64,000 bases of DNA from Mesorhizobium sp. M2E.F.Ca.ET.219.01.1.1 (GTDB taxonomy: Bacteria; Pseudomonadota; Alphaproteobacteria; Rhizobiales; Rhizobiaceae). Both the position numbers and the translations under genes were made by a program. Below the pieces are notes generated by a model. That model did not search any database, was not told where the DNA came from, and was given only the letters and a program-made list of their open reading frames with translations. Below, piece after piece: positions 1 through 8,447 of this stretch. Where the stretch lies: assembly GCF_004016445.2 (NCBI RefSeq), contig NZ_SADT02000004.1:450500-514499 (forward strand), read 5' to 3'. Numbering within the stretch: the first letter of the stretch is position 1; each line of letters opens with the position of its first letter.

Positions 1-704
1 TCATCAACTCGGCCGCCAAGACGCTCTATATGTCCGGCGGCCAGATGGGCGCGCCGATCGTGTTCCGTGGCCCGAACGGCGCGGCGGCCCGCGTCGCCGC
101 GCAGCACTCGCAGTGCTACGCCGCCTGGTACAGCCATATCCCTGGTCTCAAGGTGGTGATGCCTTACACGGCCGCCGACGCCAAGGGTCTGCTCAAGGCG
201 GCAATCCGGGACCCGAACCCGGTGATCTTCCTCGAGAACGAGATCCTCTACGGCCATTCCTTCGAGGTGCCGAAGCTCGACGATTTCGTGCTGCCGATCG
301 GCAAGGCTCGCATCCACAAGCAGGGCAAGGACGTCACCATCGTCTCCTTCGGCATCGGCATGACCTATGCGGTCAAGGCCGAGGCAGAACTGCGTGGCAT
401 GGGCATTGACGCCGAGATCATCGATTTGAGGACGGTCCGGCCGCTCGATTTCGATACGATCATCGCCTCGGTGAAGAAGACCAACCGTCTCGTGGTGGTG
501 GAAGAAGGTTTCCCGCAGAGCTCGGTCGGCGACCACATCGCCAACCAGGTCTCGCAGCGCGCCTTCGACTTCCTCGATGCGCCGGTGATCACCATCGCCG
601 GCAAGGATGTGCCGATGCCTTACGCGGCGAACCTCGAAAAGCTGGCCCTGCCCAACATCGGCGAGGTCGTCGAGGCGGTCAAAGCCGTGACGTACCGGGG
701 TTAA
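1..704 (+). CDS. pdhB: Pyruvate dehydrogenase E1 component, beta subunit (5' truncated)
   Basis: The frame is open from base 3, so the start codon lies before the window and only the C-terminal part (about 233 residues) is present. It holds the end of the pyrimidine-binding domain (SGGQMGAPIVFRGPNGAAA, AAQHSQ) and the transketolase C-terminal domain (VTIVSFGIGMTYAVKAEAEL, IDLRTVRPLD, VVEEGFPQSSVGDHIA). With E1 alpha it decarboxylates pyruvate on thiamine diphosphate and acylates the lipoyl domain of E2. The DUF5076 gene begins 4 bases after its stop and pdhC follows, so this is the pdh operon. Family assignment is firm; only the missing N-terminus is unseen. Confidence 0.96.
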   Translation, partial: INSAAKTLYMSGGQMGAPIVFRGPNGAAARVAAQHSQCYAAWYSHIPGLKVVMPYTAADAKGLLKAAIRDPNPVIFLENEILYGHSFEVPKLDDFVLPIGKARIHKQGKDVTIVSFGIGMTYAVKAEAELRGMGIDAEIIDLRTVRPLDFDTIIASVKKTNRLVVVEEGFPQSSVGDHIANQVSQRAFDFLDAPVITIAGKDVPMPYAANLEKLALPNIGEVVEAVKAVTYRG

Positions 705-708
705 TGAG

Positions 709-1002
709 ATGTCGCGCGAACTCGAAGTTCCCGCGATGGTCGTCGAGAGTAGCGAATTCGAAGAAATACTCCGCGTCTGGATTGGTTCGGACGCGGTCGT
801 CACGATGCAAGACCTCTTCGGGCCAAACGCTCACAACTGGGGCATGGTGCTGGCCGATGTCGGCATGCACATAGCCAGGATGAGATTGGAACAGGACGGC
901 ATCCCTGAAATCGAGACGCTTCAGGCCTTGGAAGACGGATATCGCGGCAGAATGTCGGAGCAGTTCAATATCCAGCACCGTTCGCTGACCGGGCGGAACT
1001 GA
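709..1002 (+). CDS. DUF5076-type small protein between pdhB and pdhC
   Basis: A 97-residue soluble protein without signal peptide or membrane segment. The pattern EILRVWIGSD near the start and a central NWGMVLADVGMHIARM helix match what I remember of the DUF5076 family, which is found next to pyruvate dehydrogenase genes in alphaproteobacteria. It lies 4 bases after pdhB and 9 bases before pdhC, so it is co-transcribed with the complex. Its function is not known. The position suggests a structural or regulatory link to the dehydrogenase, but that is inference. Reading frame and operon placement are clear; the family name is from memory. Confidence 0.8.
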   Translation: MSRELEVPAMVVESSEFEEILRVWIGSDAVVTMQDLFGPNAHNWGMVLADVGMHIARMRLEQDGIPEIETLQALEDGYRGRMSEQFNIQHRSLTGRN

Positions 1003-1011
1003 GGAGGAAAA

Positions 1012-2388
1012 ATGCCAATCAACATCACCATGCCGGCGCTCTCGCCCACGATGGAAGAGGGCAATCTTTCCAAGTGGCTGGTCAAGGAAGGCGATAAGGT
1101 CTCGCCCGGTGACGTGATCGCCGAGATCGAGACCGACAAGGCGACGATGGAAGTCGAAGCCGTCGATGAAGGCACGGTCGCCAAGCTGGTGGTTCCGGCC
1201 GGCACCGAAGGCGTCAAGGTCAACGCGCTGATCGCCATTCTGGCCGGCGAAGGCGAGGATGCCGGCGCTGCGGCCAAGGCTGGCGGCGATGCCGCGCCAA
1301 AGCCCGAAGCGCCGAAAGCGGATGCTCCGAAGGCCGGAGCCCCCAAGGAAGCAGCCAAGCCGGCAGCAGCAGCGGCGCCCGCGCCGGCGAAGGCCGAGCC
1401 TGCTCCCGTCGCCAACGGCCACGCCGCCGGCGATCGCGTCTTCGCATCGCCGCTGGCCCGCCGCATCGCCAAGGATGCCGGCGTCGACGTGACGGCGCTG
1501 GCGGGTTCCGGTCCGCATGGCCGCGTGGTGAAGGTCGACGTCGAGGCGGCGATCGCTTCCGGCGGCGCGAAAGCTGCTCCGGCTGGGAAGGCGCCCGCCG
1601 GCGCTCCCGGCGCGACTCCGGCACCCGCGCCGAAGCCGATGTCGGACGACCAGGTGCTGAAGCTGTTCGCCGAGGGCTCTTACGAGCTGGTGCCGCATGA
1701 CAACATGCGCAAGACCATCGCGCGCCGCCTGGTCGAGGCGAAATCCACCATCCCGCATTTCTATCTGACGCTCGACTGCGAGCTCGACGCGCTGCTGGCG
1801 CTGCGCACGCAGCTCAATGCCGCGGCCCCGATGAGGAAGACCGAGAAGGGCGAGGTTCCCGCCTACAAGCTCTCGGTCAACGACATGGTGATCAAGGCGA
1901 TGGCGATGGCACTGATGGCGGTACCGGATGCCAACGCCTCCTGGACCGAGAATGCCATGGTCAAGCACAAGCATGCCGATGTCGGCGTCGCGGTGTCGAT
2001 CCCCGGCGGTCTGATCACGCCGATCATCCGGCATGCGGATGAAAAGACGCTGTCGGTGATCTCCAACGAGATGAAGGACCTGGCCAGCCGCGCCAGGAGC
2101 CGCAAGCTGAAGCCGGAAGAGTATCAGGGCGGCACGACGGCGGTGTCCAACCTCGGCATGTTCGGCATCAAGGACTTCGCCGCCGTCATCAACCCGCCGC
2201 ATGCGACGATCCTGGCGGTCGGCGCCGGCGAGGAGCGGGCGGTGGTGAAGAAGGGCGAGATCAAGATAGCCACCGTGATGTCGGTGACCTTGTCCACCGA
2301 TCATCGTGCCGTCGACGGCGCGCTCGGCGCCGAATTGCTGGGCGCCTTCAAGCGCATGATCGAAAATCCGATGGGCATGCTGGTATAG
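1012..2388 (+). CDS. pdhC: Dihydrolipoamide acetyltransferase (PDH E2)
   Basis: 458 residues, usual E2 architecture. The lipoyl domain covers about residues 1-78 with the lipoylated lysine at K43 (ETDKATMEVE). A long Ala/Pro/Lys-rich linker follows, then a peripheral-subunit-binding domain at about 144-183 (ASPLARRIAKDAG, GSGPHGRVVKVDV). A second Ala/Pro linker leads to the catalytic acyltransferase domain, which ends with the HRAVDG active-site motif (H431). It transfers acetyl from lipoyl to CoA and forms the core of the complex. The start follows AGGAGG with good spacing. It has a single lipoyl domain. Confidence 0.97.
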   Translation: MPINITMPALSPTMEEGNLSKWLVKEGDKVSPGDVIAEIETDKATMEVEAVDEGTVAKLVVPAGTEGVKVNALIAILAGEGEDAGAAAKAGGDAAPKPEAPKADAPKAGAPKEAAKPAAAAAPAPAKAEPAPVANGHAAGDRVFASPLARRIAKDAGVDVTALAGSGPHGRVVKVDVEAAIASGGAKAAPAGKAPAGAPGATPAPAPKPMSDDQVLKLFAEGSYELVPHDNMRKTIARRLVEAKSTIPHFYLTLDCELDALLALRTQLNAAAPMRKTEKGEVPAYKLSVNDMVIKAMAMALMAVPDANASWTENAMVKHKHADVGVAVSIPGGLITPIIRHADEKTLSVISNEMKDLASRARSRKLKPEEYQGGTTAVSNLGMFGIKDFAAVINPPHATILAVGAGEERAVVKKGEIKIATVMSVTLSTDHRAVDGALGAELLGAFKRMIENPMGMLV

Positions 2389-2393
2389 GACGG

Positions 2394-2429
2394 GAAAAGG
2401 CCGTGCGGAAATTCTTCACCGGCCTTTTC
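2394..2429 (+). terminator. Stem-loop after pdhC
   Basis: Inverted repeat with 10-bp arms, GAAAAGGCCG (2394-2403) and CGGCCTTTTC (2420-2429), separated by 16 bases and starting 6 bases after the pdhC stop. A T-rich tail follows. It could end or attenuate transcription before the SGNH hydrolase gene and lpdA. Confidence 0.55.
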
Positions 2430-2504
2430 GCCTTGTTCTTTCCGTCGGGCGGATCGCGCGCTGGCGGCCTGGTCGACCGGTGACGGCAGGGGTGTGGCAA
2501 AAGC

Positions 2505-3143
2505 ATGAAGACGATTCTCTGCTACGGCGACTCTCTCACCTGGGGCTACGACGCCGCCAGCCTCGGCCGCCATGCGCTGGAAGACCGCTGGCCGAGCGTG
2601 CTCGGGGCTGAGCTTGGCGGCGACGTCGCGGTCATCGCCGAAGGATTGAACGGGCGCACCACGGCCTTCGACGATCATCTGGCCGGCGCCGACCGCAACG
2701 GCGCCCGCATCCTGCCGACGATCCTGACAAGCCACGCGCCGCTTGATCTCGTCATCATCATGCTCGGCGCCAACGACATGAAGCCGTGGATCCACGGCAA
2801 TCCGGTCGCTGCCAAGCAGGGCATGCAGCGTCTGATCGATATCGTGCGTGGCCACGACTATCCGTTCGACTGGGACGCGCCGCAGATCCTCATCGTCGCG
2901 CCACCTGTCGTGACGCGGACCGACAATGCCGAGTTCAAGGAAATGTTCGCCGGCGGCGACGACGCTTCGAAGCGGCTGGCACCGCAATATTCGCTGCTTG
3001 CTGACGAGGCCGGCTGCGGCTTCTTCGACGCCGGCACGGTGGCCGTCACCACGCCGCTCGACGGCGTCCATCTCGATGCCGAGAACACACGGCGCATCGG
3101 CCAGGCCCTGGCGCCGCTGGTACGCGTCATGCTCTCACTCTAA
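2505..3143 (+). CDS. SGNH/GDSL-family hydrolase (arylesterase-like)
   Basis: 212 residues, cytosolic (no signal peptide). The SGNH blocks are present: block I CYGDSLTWGY with nucleophile S10, block III LGANDMK, and block V DGVHLDAE with the catalytic Asp/His. These enzymes hydrolyse carboxylic esters, and small rhizobial members are usually annotated as arylesterases; the substrate here is unknown. The gene sits between pdhC and lpdA, 28 bases before the lpdA start, so it may be read with the dehydrogenase genes. No functional tie to the complex is visible. Confidence 0.88.
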   Translation: MKTILCYGDSLTWGYDAASLGRHALEDRWPSVLGAELGGDVAVIAEGLNGRTTAFDDHLAGADRNGARILPTILTSHAPLDLVIIMLGANDMKPWIHGNPVAAKQGMQRLIDIVRGHDYPFDWDAPQILIVAPPVVTRTDNAEFKEMFAGGDDASKRLAPQYSLLADEAGCGFFDAGTVAVTTPLDGVHLDAENTRRIGQALAPLVRVMLSL

Positions 3144-3171
3144 CCTTCAGAAAGATCAGGGAGAAAAACCC

Positions 3172-4620
3172 GTGGCTGAATCCTACGACGTCATCATCAT
3201 CGGCTCAGGCCCCGGCGGCTATGTCACGGCGGTGCGCTCCGCCCAGCTCGGCTTCAAGACGGCGATCGTCGAGCGCGAGCATCTTGGCGGCATCTGCCTG
3301 AACTGGGGCTGCATACCGACCAAGGCGCTGCTGCGCTCGGCCGAGATCATGCATTATTCGGATCACCTCAAGGACTACGGCCTGAAGCTCGAAGGCGGCA
3401 AGGTCAGTCCCGACACGGCGGCCGTCGTCGACCGTTCGCGAAAAGTGTCGCTGCGGCTCAACAACGGCGTCGGCTTCCTGATGAAGAAGAACAAGGTCGA
3501 CGTCATCTGGGGCGAAGCGAAGCTGTCGAAGCCCGGTGAGGTCGTCATTTCGAAGACCGCGAAGAAGCCGATGGAGCCGCAGCCGCCGGTGCCGAAAGGC
3601 GTCAAGGGCGAGGGCACCTACACCGCCAAGCACATTATTCTCGCGACCGGCGCCCGGCCGCGCGCGCTGCCCGGCATCGAGCCGGACGGCAAGCTGATCT
3701 GGACCTATTTCGAGGCTATGGTGCCGAAGGAAATGCCGAAATCGCTGCTGGTGATGGGTTCCGGCGCCATCGGCATCGAGTTCGCTTCCTTCTACCGCAC
3801 CATGGGCGCGGACGTGACGGTGGTCGAGCTGCTGCCGGCGGTGATGCCGGTAGAGGACGCCGAGGTCTCGAAATTCGCGCAGAAACAGTTCGAGAAGCAG
3901 GGAATGAAGATCATCCTCGAGGCCAAGGTGACCAAGGTCGAAAAGGGCGCCAATTCGGTCACCGCGCATGTCGAGATGAAGGACGGCAAGGTCGAGAAGA
4001 TCACCGCCGACCGCATGATCTCGGCCGTCGGCGTGCAGGGCAATATCGAGAATCTTGGCCTCGAAGCGCTCGGCGTGAAGACGGACCGCGGCTGCATTGT
4101 CGTCGACGGCTACGGCAAGACCAATGTGCCGGGCGTCTACGCCATCGGCGACGTTGCCGGCCCGCCGATGCTGGCCCACAAGGCCGAGCATGAGGGCGTC
4201 GTCTGCATCGAAAAAATCGCCAATTTCCCGGGCGTGCATGCCATCGACAAATTGAAGATCCCCGGCTGCACCTATTGCAGCCCGCAGGTCGCATCCGTCG
4301 GCCTTACCGAAGCCAGGGCCAAGGCGGAGGGCAAGGACATTCGCGTCGGGCGCTTCCCCTTCAGCGCCAACGGCAAGGCCATCGCGCTCGGCGAGGACCA
4401 GGGCTTCGTCAAGACCATCTTCGACAAGAAGACCGGGCAGCTGCTCGGCGCGCATATGGTGGGCGCCGAGGTGACCGAGCTCATCCAGGGTTTTGTCGTG
4501 GCGATGAACCTGGAGACCACCGAGGAAGAGCTGATGCACACGATCTTCCCGCACCCGACGCTTTCGGAGATGATGAAAGAGAGCGTGCTCGACGCCTATG
4601 GCCGCGCTTTGAACGCATGA
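3172..4620 (+). CDS. lpdA: Dihydrolipoamide dehydrogenase (E3)
   Basis: 482 residues from the GTG at 3172, which has AGGGAG about 8 bases upstream. The open frame extends further 5' but only through the SGNH gene, so that extension is rejected. The FAD-binding GSGPGGY comes first, then the redox-active disulfide C42/C47 in GGICLNWGCIP, the NAD-binding GSGAIGIEFASF, and a C-terminal dimerisation domain with the HPTLSE catalytic His/Glu. It re-oxidises dihydrolipoyl groups of E2 with NAD+. A short Lys/Pro-rich insertion (about 125-145) precedes the ATGARPR segment and is a common variable loop. Confidence 0.97.
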   Translation: MAESYDVIIIGSGPGGYVTAVRSAQLGFKTAIVEREHLGGICLNWGCIPTKALLRSAEIMHYSDHLKDYGLKLEGGKVSPDTAAVVDRSRKVSLRLNNGVGFLMKKNKVDVIWGEAKLSKPGEVVISKTAKKPMEPQPPVPKGVKGEGTYTAKHIILATGARPRALPGIEPDGKLIWTYFEAMVPKEMPKSLLVMGSGAIGIEFASFYRTMGADVTVVELLPAVMPVEDAEVSKFAQKQFEKQGMKIILEAKVTKVEKGANSVTAHVEMKDGKVEKITADRMISAVGVQGNIENLGLEALGVKTDRGCIVVDGYGKTNVPGVYAIGDVAGPPMLAHKAEHEGVVCIEKIANFPGVHAIDKLKIPGCTYCSPQVASVGLTEARAKAEGKDIRVGRFPFSANGKAIALGEDQGFVKTIFDKKTGQLLGAHMVGAEVTELIQGFVVAMNLETTEEELMHTIFPHPTLSEMMKESVLDAYGRALNA

Positions 4621-4622
4621 CA

Positions 4623-4694
4623 GGTCATCAACCGATGAAAGGTCACCAATCGGTGATAGGCCGCCAATCGGTGATAGATGGCCAATCCGTGCTA
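4623..4694 (+). repeat. Four imperfect 18-bp tandem repeats downstream of lpdA
   Basis: Four units of exactly 18 bp start at 4623, 4641, 4659 and 4677. The middle two are nearly identical (GGTCACCAATCGGTGATA and GGCCGCCAATCGGTGATA); the outer two have several changes. The array begins two bases after the lpdA stop and ends about 100 bases before the next start codon. Each unit holds the short palindrome-like CCAATCGG. It could be a protein-binding array, a replication-slippage minisatellite or a decayed coding repeat; the sequence does not decide. Confidence 0.75.
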
Positions 4695-4794
4695 AATTGG
4701 TCGGGTGAGACTCACACGCGGCAGCCGGAGAAAGCTGACGGCAAGGCAGTTCGTATCCGGATGCATTTTCACCTGATCGAGGAGGAATTGGCAC

Positions 4795-5052
4795 ATGCAT
4801 ATGAATGGCGTCGGCTGGATCACGGCCATCATCGTCGGCGGTCTGGCGGGCTGGTTCGCCGAAATGGTCATGAAGAGCAACACCGGCATCTTCATGAACA
4901 TCATCATGGGCATCGTCGGCGCCGTGGTGCTGAACGCGATCCTGCAGGCTCTCAACATTCAGTCGTTCGGCGTCGGCTGGGTGGCCTATCTGATCACCGG
5001 CTTCATCGGCGCCTGCCTGCTGATCTTCGTGGGGCGGCTTGTTCGCCGCTGA
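4795..5052 (+). CDS. GlsB/YeaQ/YmgE-family small membrane protein
   Basis: 85 residues with three hydrophobic segments (about 5-25, 30-50, 58-80) and the typical WITAIIVGGLAGWFAEMVMK opening of transglycosylase-associated/YeaQ proteins. The family sits in the inner membrane and is linked to general stress; the molecular activity is unknown. GAGGAGG stands 10 bases before the ATG at 4795; a second ATG lies two codons later. It stands between lpdA and lipA with its own downstream terminator, so it is probably a separate unit rather than part of lipoate metabolism. Confidence 0.88.
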   Translation: MHMNGVGWITAIIVGGLAGWFAEMVMKSNTGIFMNIIMGIVGAVVLNAILQALNIQSFGVGWVAYLITGFIGACLLIFVGRLVRR

Positions 5053-5074
5053 ACGGAAGCCGCTATGCGAAAAC

Positions 5075-5107
5075 GGCCGTGGCGGCATGCGCCGGCGCGG
5101 CCTTTTT
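5075..5107 (+). terminator. Rho-independent terminator after the YeaQ-like gene
   Basis: Outer arms GGCCG (5075-5079) and CGGCC (5098-5102), with an inner GGCG/CGCC pairing, are followed at once by TTTTT and a further T-rich stretch. It lies 22 bases after the small membrane-protein gene and before lipA. Confidence 0.6.
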
Positions 5108-5168
5108 CTTTGCGTTGAAAAGTCCTAGATGACGAAGATTGGCGGCTGAAAGCCGCGAAGGGTTTGAG

Positions 5169-6134
5169 ATGGTCACAGTCGTAGACACGATCGCCAACCG
5201 GCCGCGCCCGCGGCATCCCGAGAAGGCGCATCGGCCCGACCAGGAGGTGCTGCGCAAGCCCAACTGGATCCGCGTCAAGGCGCCGGTTTCCAAGGGCTAT
5301 GCCGAAACGCGCGAGATCGTGAAGTCGCACAAGCTTGTGACGGTGTGCGAGGAGGCCGGCTGCCCGAACATCGGCGAGTGCTGGGACAAGAAGCACGCCA
5401 CGTTCATGATCATGGGCGAGATCTGCACGCGCGCCTGTGCCTTCTGCAATGTCGCGACCGGCATCCCGACCGCGCTCGATCCGGACGAGCCCGCACGCGT
5501 GGCGCATGCCGTCAAGCAGATGGGGCTGAGCCACGTCGTCATCACGTCGGTCGACCGTGACGACCTTGCAGATGGCGGCGCGCAGCATTTCGCCGACGTC
5601 ATCCGCGCCATCCGCGCGGCGACGCCCTCGACGACAATCGAGATCCTGACGCCCGACTTCCTGCGCAAGGACGGCGCGCTGGAAATTGTCGTCGCGGCCA
5701 AGCCCGACGTCTTCAACCACAATCTCGAAACCGTGCCGTCGAACTACCTGACGGTCCGGCCCGGCGCTCGCTATTTCCATTCGATCCGGCTCTTGCAGCG
5801 CGTGAAGGAACTCGATCCGTCGATCTTCACCAAATCCGGCATCATGGTCGGCCTCGGCGAGGAGCGGAACGAAGTGCTGCAATTGATGGACGATCTGCGT
5901 TCGGCCAATGTCGACTTCATGACCATCGGCCAGTACTTGCAGCCGTCGAAGAAGCACCATCCGGTGATCCGCTTCATCCCGCCGGACGAGTTCAAGTCCT
6001 ACGAGACCATCGGCAAGACCAAGGGTTTCCTGCTCATGGCATCGAGCCCGCTGACGCGCTCCTCGCACCACGCCGGCGAGGATTTCGCCAGGCTGCGCGC
6101 GGCGCGCGAGGCGCAGCTCGCGAAGGCCAGCTGA
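5169..6134 (+). CDS. lipA: Lipoyl synthase
   Basis: 321 residues. This radical SAM enzyme inserts two sulfurs into octanoyl groups on lipoyl domains such as that of PdhC. The auxiliary-cluster cysteines are C60, C65 and C71 (VCEEAGCPNIGECW); the radical SAM triad is C86, C90 and C93 (GEICTRACAFC). The family C-terminus is seen in ASSPLTRSSHHAGEDF. I chose the ATG at 5169, with GAAGGG about 6 bases upstream, over an in-frame TTG ten codons earlier. Placement after E2 and E3 fits its task of maturing the same complex. Confidence 0.97.
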   Translation: MVTVVDTIANRPRPRHPEKAHRPDQEVLRKPNWIRVKAPVSKGYAETREIVKSHKLVTVCEEAGCPNIGECWDKKHATFMIMGEICTRACAFCNVATGIPTALDPDEPARVAHAVKQMGLSHVVITSVDRDDLADGGAQHFADVIRAIRAATPSTTIEILTPDFLRKDGALEIVVAAKPDVFNHNLETVPSNYLTVRPGARYFHSIRLLQRVKELDPSIFTKSGIMVGLGEERNEVLQLMDDLRSANVDFMTIGQYLQPSKKHHPVIRFIPPDEFKSYETIGKTKGFLLMASSPLTRSSHHAGEDFARLRAAREAQLAKAS

Positions 6135-6140
6135 CCTTCA

Positions 6141-6596
6141 ATGCCGAAATTCGAGGCGACACGCCGCGTCGCGCATACACCGCAAGAGATGTTCGCGCTG
6201 GTGGCCGACATCGAGGCCTACCCGCAATTCCTGCCGCTCTGTGAATCGCTCACCGTGCGCTCGCGCAAGGAGCGCGACGGCCGCACCATCCTGGTCGCCG
6301 ACATGAGCATCGGCTACAAGGCGATCCGCGAGACATTCACGACGCAGGTGCTGCTGAAGCCCGACGAGAATGCCATCGACGTCAAATACATCGACGGCCC
6401 GTTCAAATATCTCAGCAACATCTGGCGCTTCGATCCCGCCGAAGGCGGCTGCGAGGTGCATTTCTTCATCGACTACGAATTCAAGAGCCGCATTCTCGGC
6501 GCGCTGATGGGCACGATGTTCGACCGCGCCTTCCGCATGTTCTCGGAAGCCTTCGAGAAGCGCGCCGACGTCATCTATGCGGCAAAGTCGACCTAA
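6141..6596 (+). CDS. RatA/COQ10-like START-domain protein
   Basis: 151 residues of the polyketide-cyclase/START fold: VAHTPQEMFALVADIEAYPQF at the start, a central PFKYLSNIWRF and a C-terminal helix ending in AFEKRADVIY. Homologues are the mitochondrial ubiquinone-binding protein COQ10 and the E. coli RatA family, annotated as a type II toxin. Coenzyme-Q binding is the likelier role here, because no antitoxin partner is visible. It starts 6 bases after lipA, so the two are probably co-transcribed. Its stop overlaps the stop of the convergent CinA-like gene by 4 bases. Confidence 0.88.
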   Translation: MPKFEATRRVAHTPQEMFALVADIEAYPQFLPLCESLTVRSRKERDGRTILVADMSIGYKAIRETFTTQVLLKPDENAIDVKYIDGPFKYLSNIWRFDPAEGGCEVHFFIDYEFKSRILGALMGTMFDRAFRMFSEAFEKRADVIYAAKST

Positions 6597-7081
6597 CGCT
6601 CTCCAAGCGCCCGTAGCCCAAGTTGCAGCGCGTGCCGCACCGTCTCATGCCGGATGAATTCGCGGCCCTTTTGACCGAACAATTGCTGTTCGGCGACGAC
6701 TGGCTGCCCGGCCAATGCAATCCCGAACCAGACAAGGCCGACCGGCTTGTCCGCCGAGCCGCCGCTCGGACCGGCGATGCCGGTGACGGCGAGCGACAGG
6801 CTTGCTTGCGAATGCGCAAGCGCGCCCGCGGCCATCTCCAGCACCGTTTCGCGCGAGACCGCGCCATGCGCGTCGAGCGTGGCCGCGGAGACGCCGAGCA
6901 TCTCCATCTTGGCTTCGTTGGAATAGGTGATGAAGCCGCGATCGACCACGGCGGAAGAGCCGGCAATGTCGGTCAGCGCGGCAATGATCAGGCCGCCGGT
7001 GCAGCTTTCGGCGGTCGCCAGCATGATGCCGCGCTGCTGGCAGGCCTGGAGCAGGGCGTTTGCAAGCTCAGCGTTGCTCAT
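6593..7081 (-). CDS. pncC: CinA C-terminal-domain protein (NMN amidohydrolase)
   Basis: 162 residues consisting only of the CinA C-terminal domain, with TAESCTGGLI, the YSNEAK segment and TGIAGPSGGS. Stand-alone proteins of this type deamidate nicotinamide mononucleotide and recycle pyridine nucleotides. The N-terminal MoCF-like domain of full CinA is absent, which is normal for the PncC subgroup. Its ATG overlaps the ispDF stop (ATGA), so it is translationally coupled to that gene. Confidence 0.9.
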   Translation of the reverse strand: MSNAELANALLQACQQRGIMLATAESCTGGLIIAALTDIAGSSAVVDRGFITYSNEAKMEMLGVSAATLDAHGAVSRETVLEMAAGALAHSQASLSLAVTGIAGPSGGSADKPVGLVWFGIALAGQPVVAEQQLFGQKGREFIRHETVRHALQLGLRALGER

Positions 7082-8307
7082 GCCGGCACTTCTCCCGGAT
7101 AGACGACGCTGGCGGTGGCGATCGCGGCAATGCCTTCGCCGCGCCCGACAAAGCCGAGCTTCTCATTGGTCGTCGCCTTGATCGAAATACGCTCGGGCGC
7201 GATGCCGAGCATGGCCGAAAGCGCCTCGGTCATCGCCGCGCGATGTGGCCCGACGCGCGGCGCCTCGCAGATCAGCGTGATGTCGGCATTGGCGATGCGG
7301 CCGCCGCGCTCGCGCACCAGCTTGGCCGCGTGCTCGACGAAGATTTTTGAGGCCGCACCCTCCCATTGCGGGTCCGACGGCGGGAAATGCGTGCCGATGT
7401 CGCCGGCGCCGCAGGTGGCAAGCAGCGCGTCGGTCAGCGCGTGAAGCCCGACATCGGCGTCCGAATGCCCGGAGAGTTTTCGCTCATAGGGAATGGCGAC
7501 GCCACACAAGGTGACGTGGTCGCCAGGCTCGAACGCATGCACGTCGTAGCCATTGCCGGTGCGAATATCCGGGAAGCGCTGCTGCGCGCTGGAGAGCCGC
7601 TGGTCGGCCAATGCGATGTCCCTTGCCCAGGTGAGTTTGACGTTGTCCGGCGATCCCGGAACGATCTTGACCGGTATCTGTGCCCATTCGGCAATCGCCG
7701 CGTCGTCGGTGAATTCCGCCTTGCCCAGATGATACGCCTTCTCATGCGCGGCAAGCAGCGGCCAGTACGGAAAACCCTGCGGCGTCTGCGCGGCATGAAG
7801 GCCTGACCTCGACACCGTCTCGTCGATCATGCCGGTCGCTGATTCCCGCTTCAGCGTGTCGGCGACGGGCAGCGCCGGCAGCGCACCCTGGCGTTCGCCG
7901 ATGGCTTCGATGGTGCGGTCGATCAGCCCGGCGTCGACGAACGGGCGTACGGCATCATGCACAAGCACTTTCGCGGGTGCCTGATCCCGCAACGCCAGGA
8001 GGCCGAGCCGGACGGAGGCCTGGCGCGATGAACCGCCGATAACGGTAATGAGGCGCTCGGCGTGCGCTCCCGCCGAGCGCTGCAGAAGCTCGGCATCGTC
8101 GGCGTGGATGGCGACAACAACCGGGCCGATCAACGGATGGGAGAGAAAGATATCCAGAGTATGGGCGATAACGGCACGGCCGCCGATGCGCTGATATTGC
8201 TTCGGACCTTCGGCCTGACCGGCGCGCGCGCCTCGGCCGGCGGCAACGATTACCACCCCGATCCCGCCGCCTGGGGACGCCGCTTGCTTTTCGCTTGCCT
8301 CACTCAT
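7078..8307 (-). CDS. ispDF: Bifunctional IspD/IspF enzyme (MEP isoprenoid pathway)
   Basis: 409 residues from the ATG at 8307. The N-terminal half is 2-C-methyl-D-erythritol 4-phosphate cytidylyltransferase (VVIVAAGRGARAG, VLVHDAVRPFVD, AAQTPQGF). The C-terminal half, from about residue 250, is 2-C-methyl-D-erythritol 2,4-cyclodiphosphate synthase (GNGYDVHAFEPG, CGVAIPYERKLSGHSDADVGLHALTDALL, IKATTNEKLGFVGRGEGIAA). The fusion is typical of alphaproteobacteria. An upstream extension to 8400 exists but runs into the divergent promoter region and lacks family similarity. dusB diverges about 140 bases away. Confidence 0.96.
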   Translation of the reverse strand: MSEASEKQAASPGGGIGVVIVAAGRGARAGQAEGPKQYQRIGGRAVIAHTLDIFLSHPLIGPVVVAIHADDAELLQRSAGAHAERLITVIGGSSRQASVRLGLLALRDQAPAKVLVHDAVRPFVDAGLIDRTIEAIGERQGALPALPVADTLKRESATGMIDETVSRSGLHAAQTPQGFPYWPLLAAHEKAYHLGKAEFTDDAAIAEWAQIPVKIVPGSPDNVKLTWARDIALADQRLSSAQQRFPDIRTGNGYDVHAFEPGDHVTLCGVAIPYERKLSGHSDADVGLHALTDALLATCGAGDIGTHFPPSDPQWEGAASKIFVEHAAKLVRERGGRIANADITLICEAPRVGPHRAAMTEALSAMLGIAPERISIKATTNEKLGFVGRGEGIAAIATASVVYPGEVPA

Positions 8308-8447
8308 TCCGATCGGTCCTAGTCGGGGTGATGGCCGAAGGCCAGCATTTTCCAAAATGCGCCTTAATGTGACGTCATTGCGCGTTGCACAACGCCGCAC
8401 TTCTGGCTAGAGAATGTGCAACGATCGAACATGCTTGGTTTTTGTGC

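Noticed and set aside
679..2304. 541-codon open frame on the minus strand opposite pdhC
   Set aside because: His/Arg/Gly-rich product of the antisense strand of a GC-rich gene; pdhC on the plus strand is certain.
3205..5088. 627-codon open frame on the minus strand opposite lpdA
   Set aside because: Antisense shadow of a clear dihydrolipoamide dehydrogenase; composition is not protein-like.
4275..5132. Arg/Gln-rich 285-codon plus-strand frame through the end of lpdA and the YeaQ-like gene
   Set aside because: Out-of-frame shadow of two real genes; it also crosses the tandem repeats.
5139..5168. Ten-codon N-terminal extension of lipA from a TTG
   Set aside because: The ATG at 5169 has a better ribosome site and gives the usual family N-terminus.
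6141..6596. Toxin-antitoxin system from the RatA name
   Set aside because: No antitoxin partner; the gene follows lipA and fits a COQ10-like ubiquinone-binding role.
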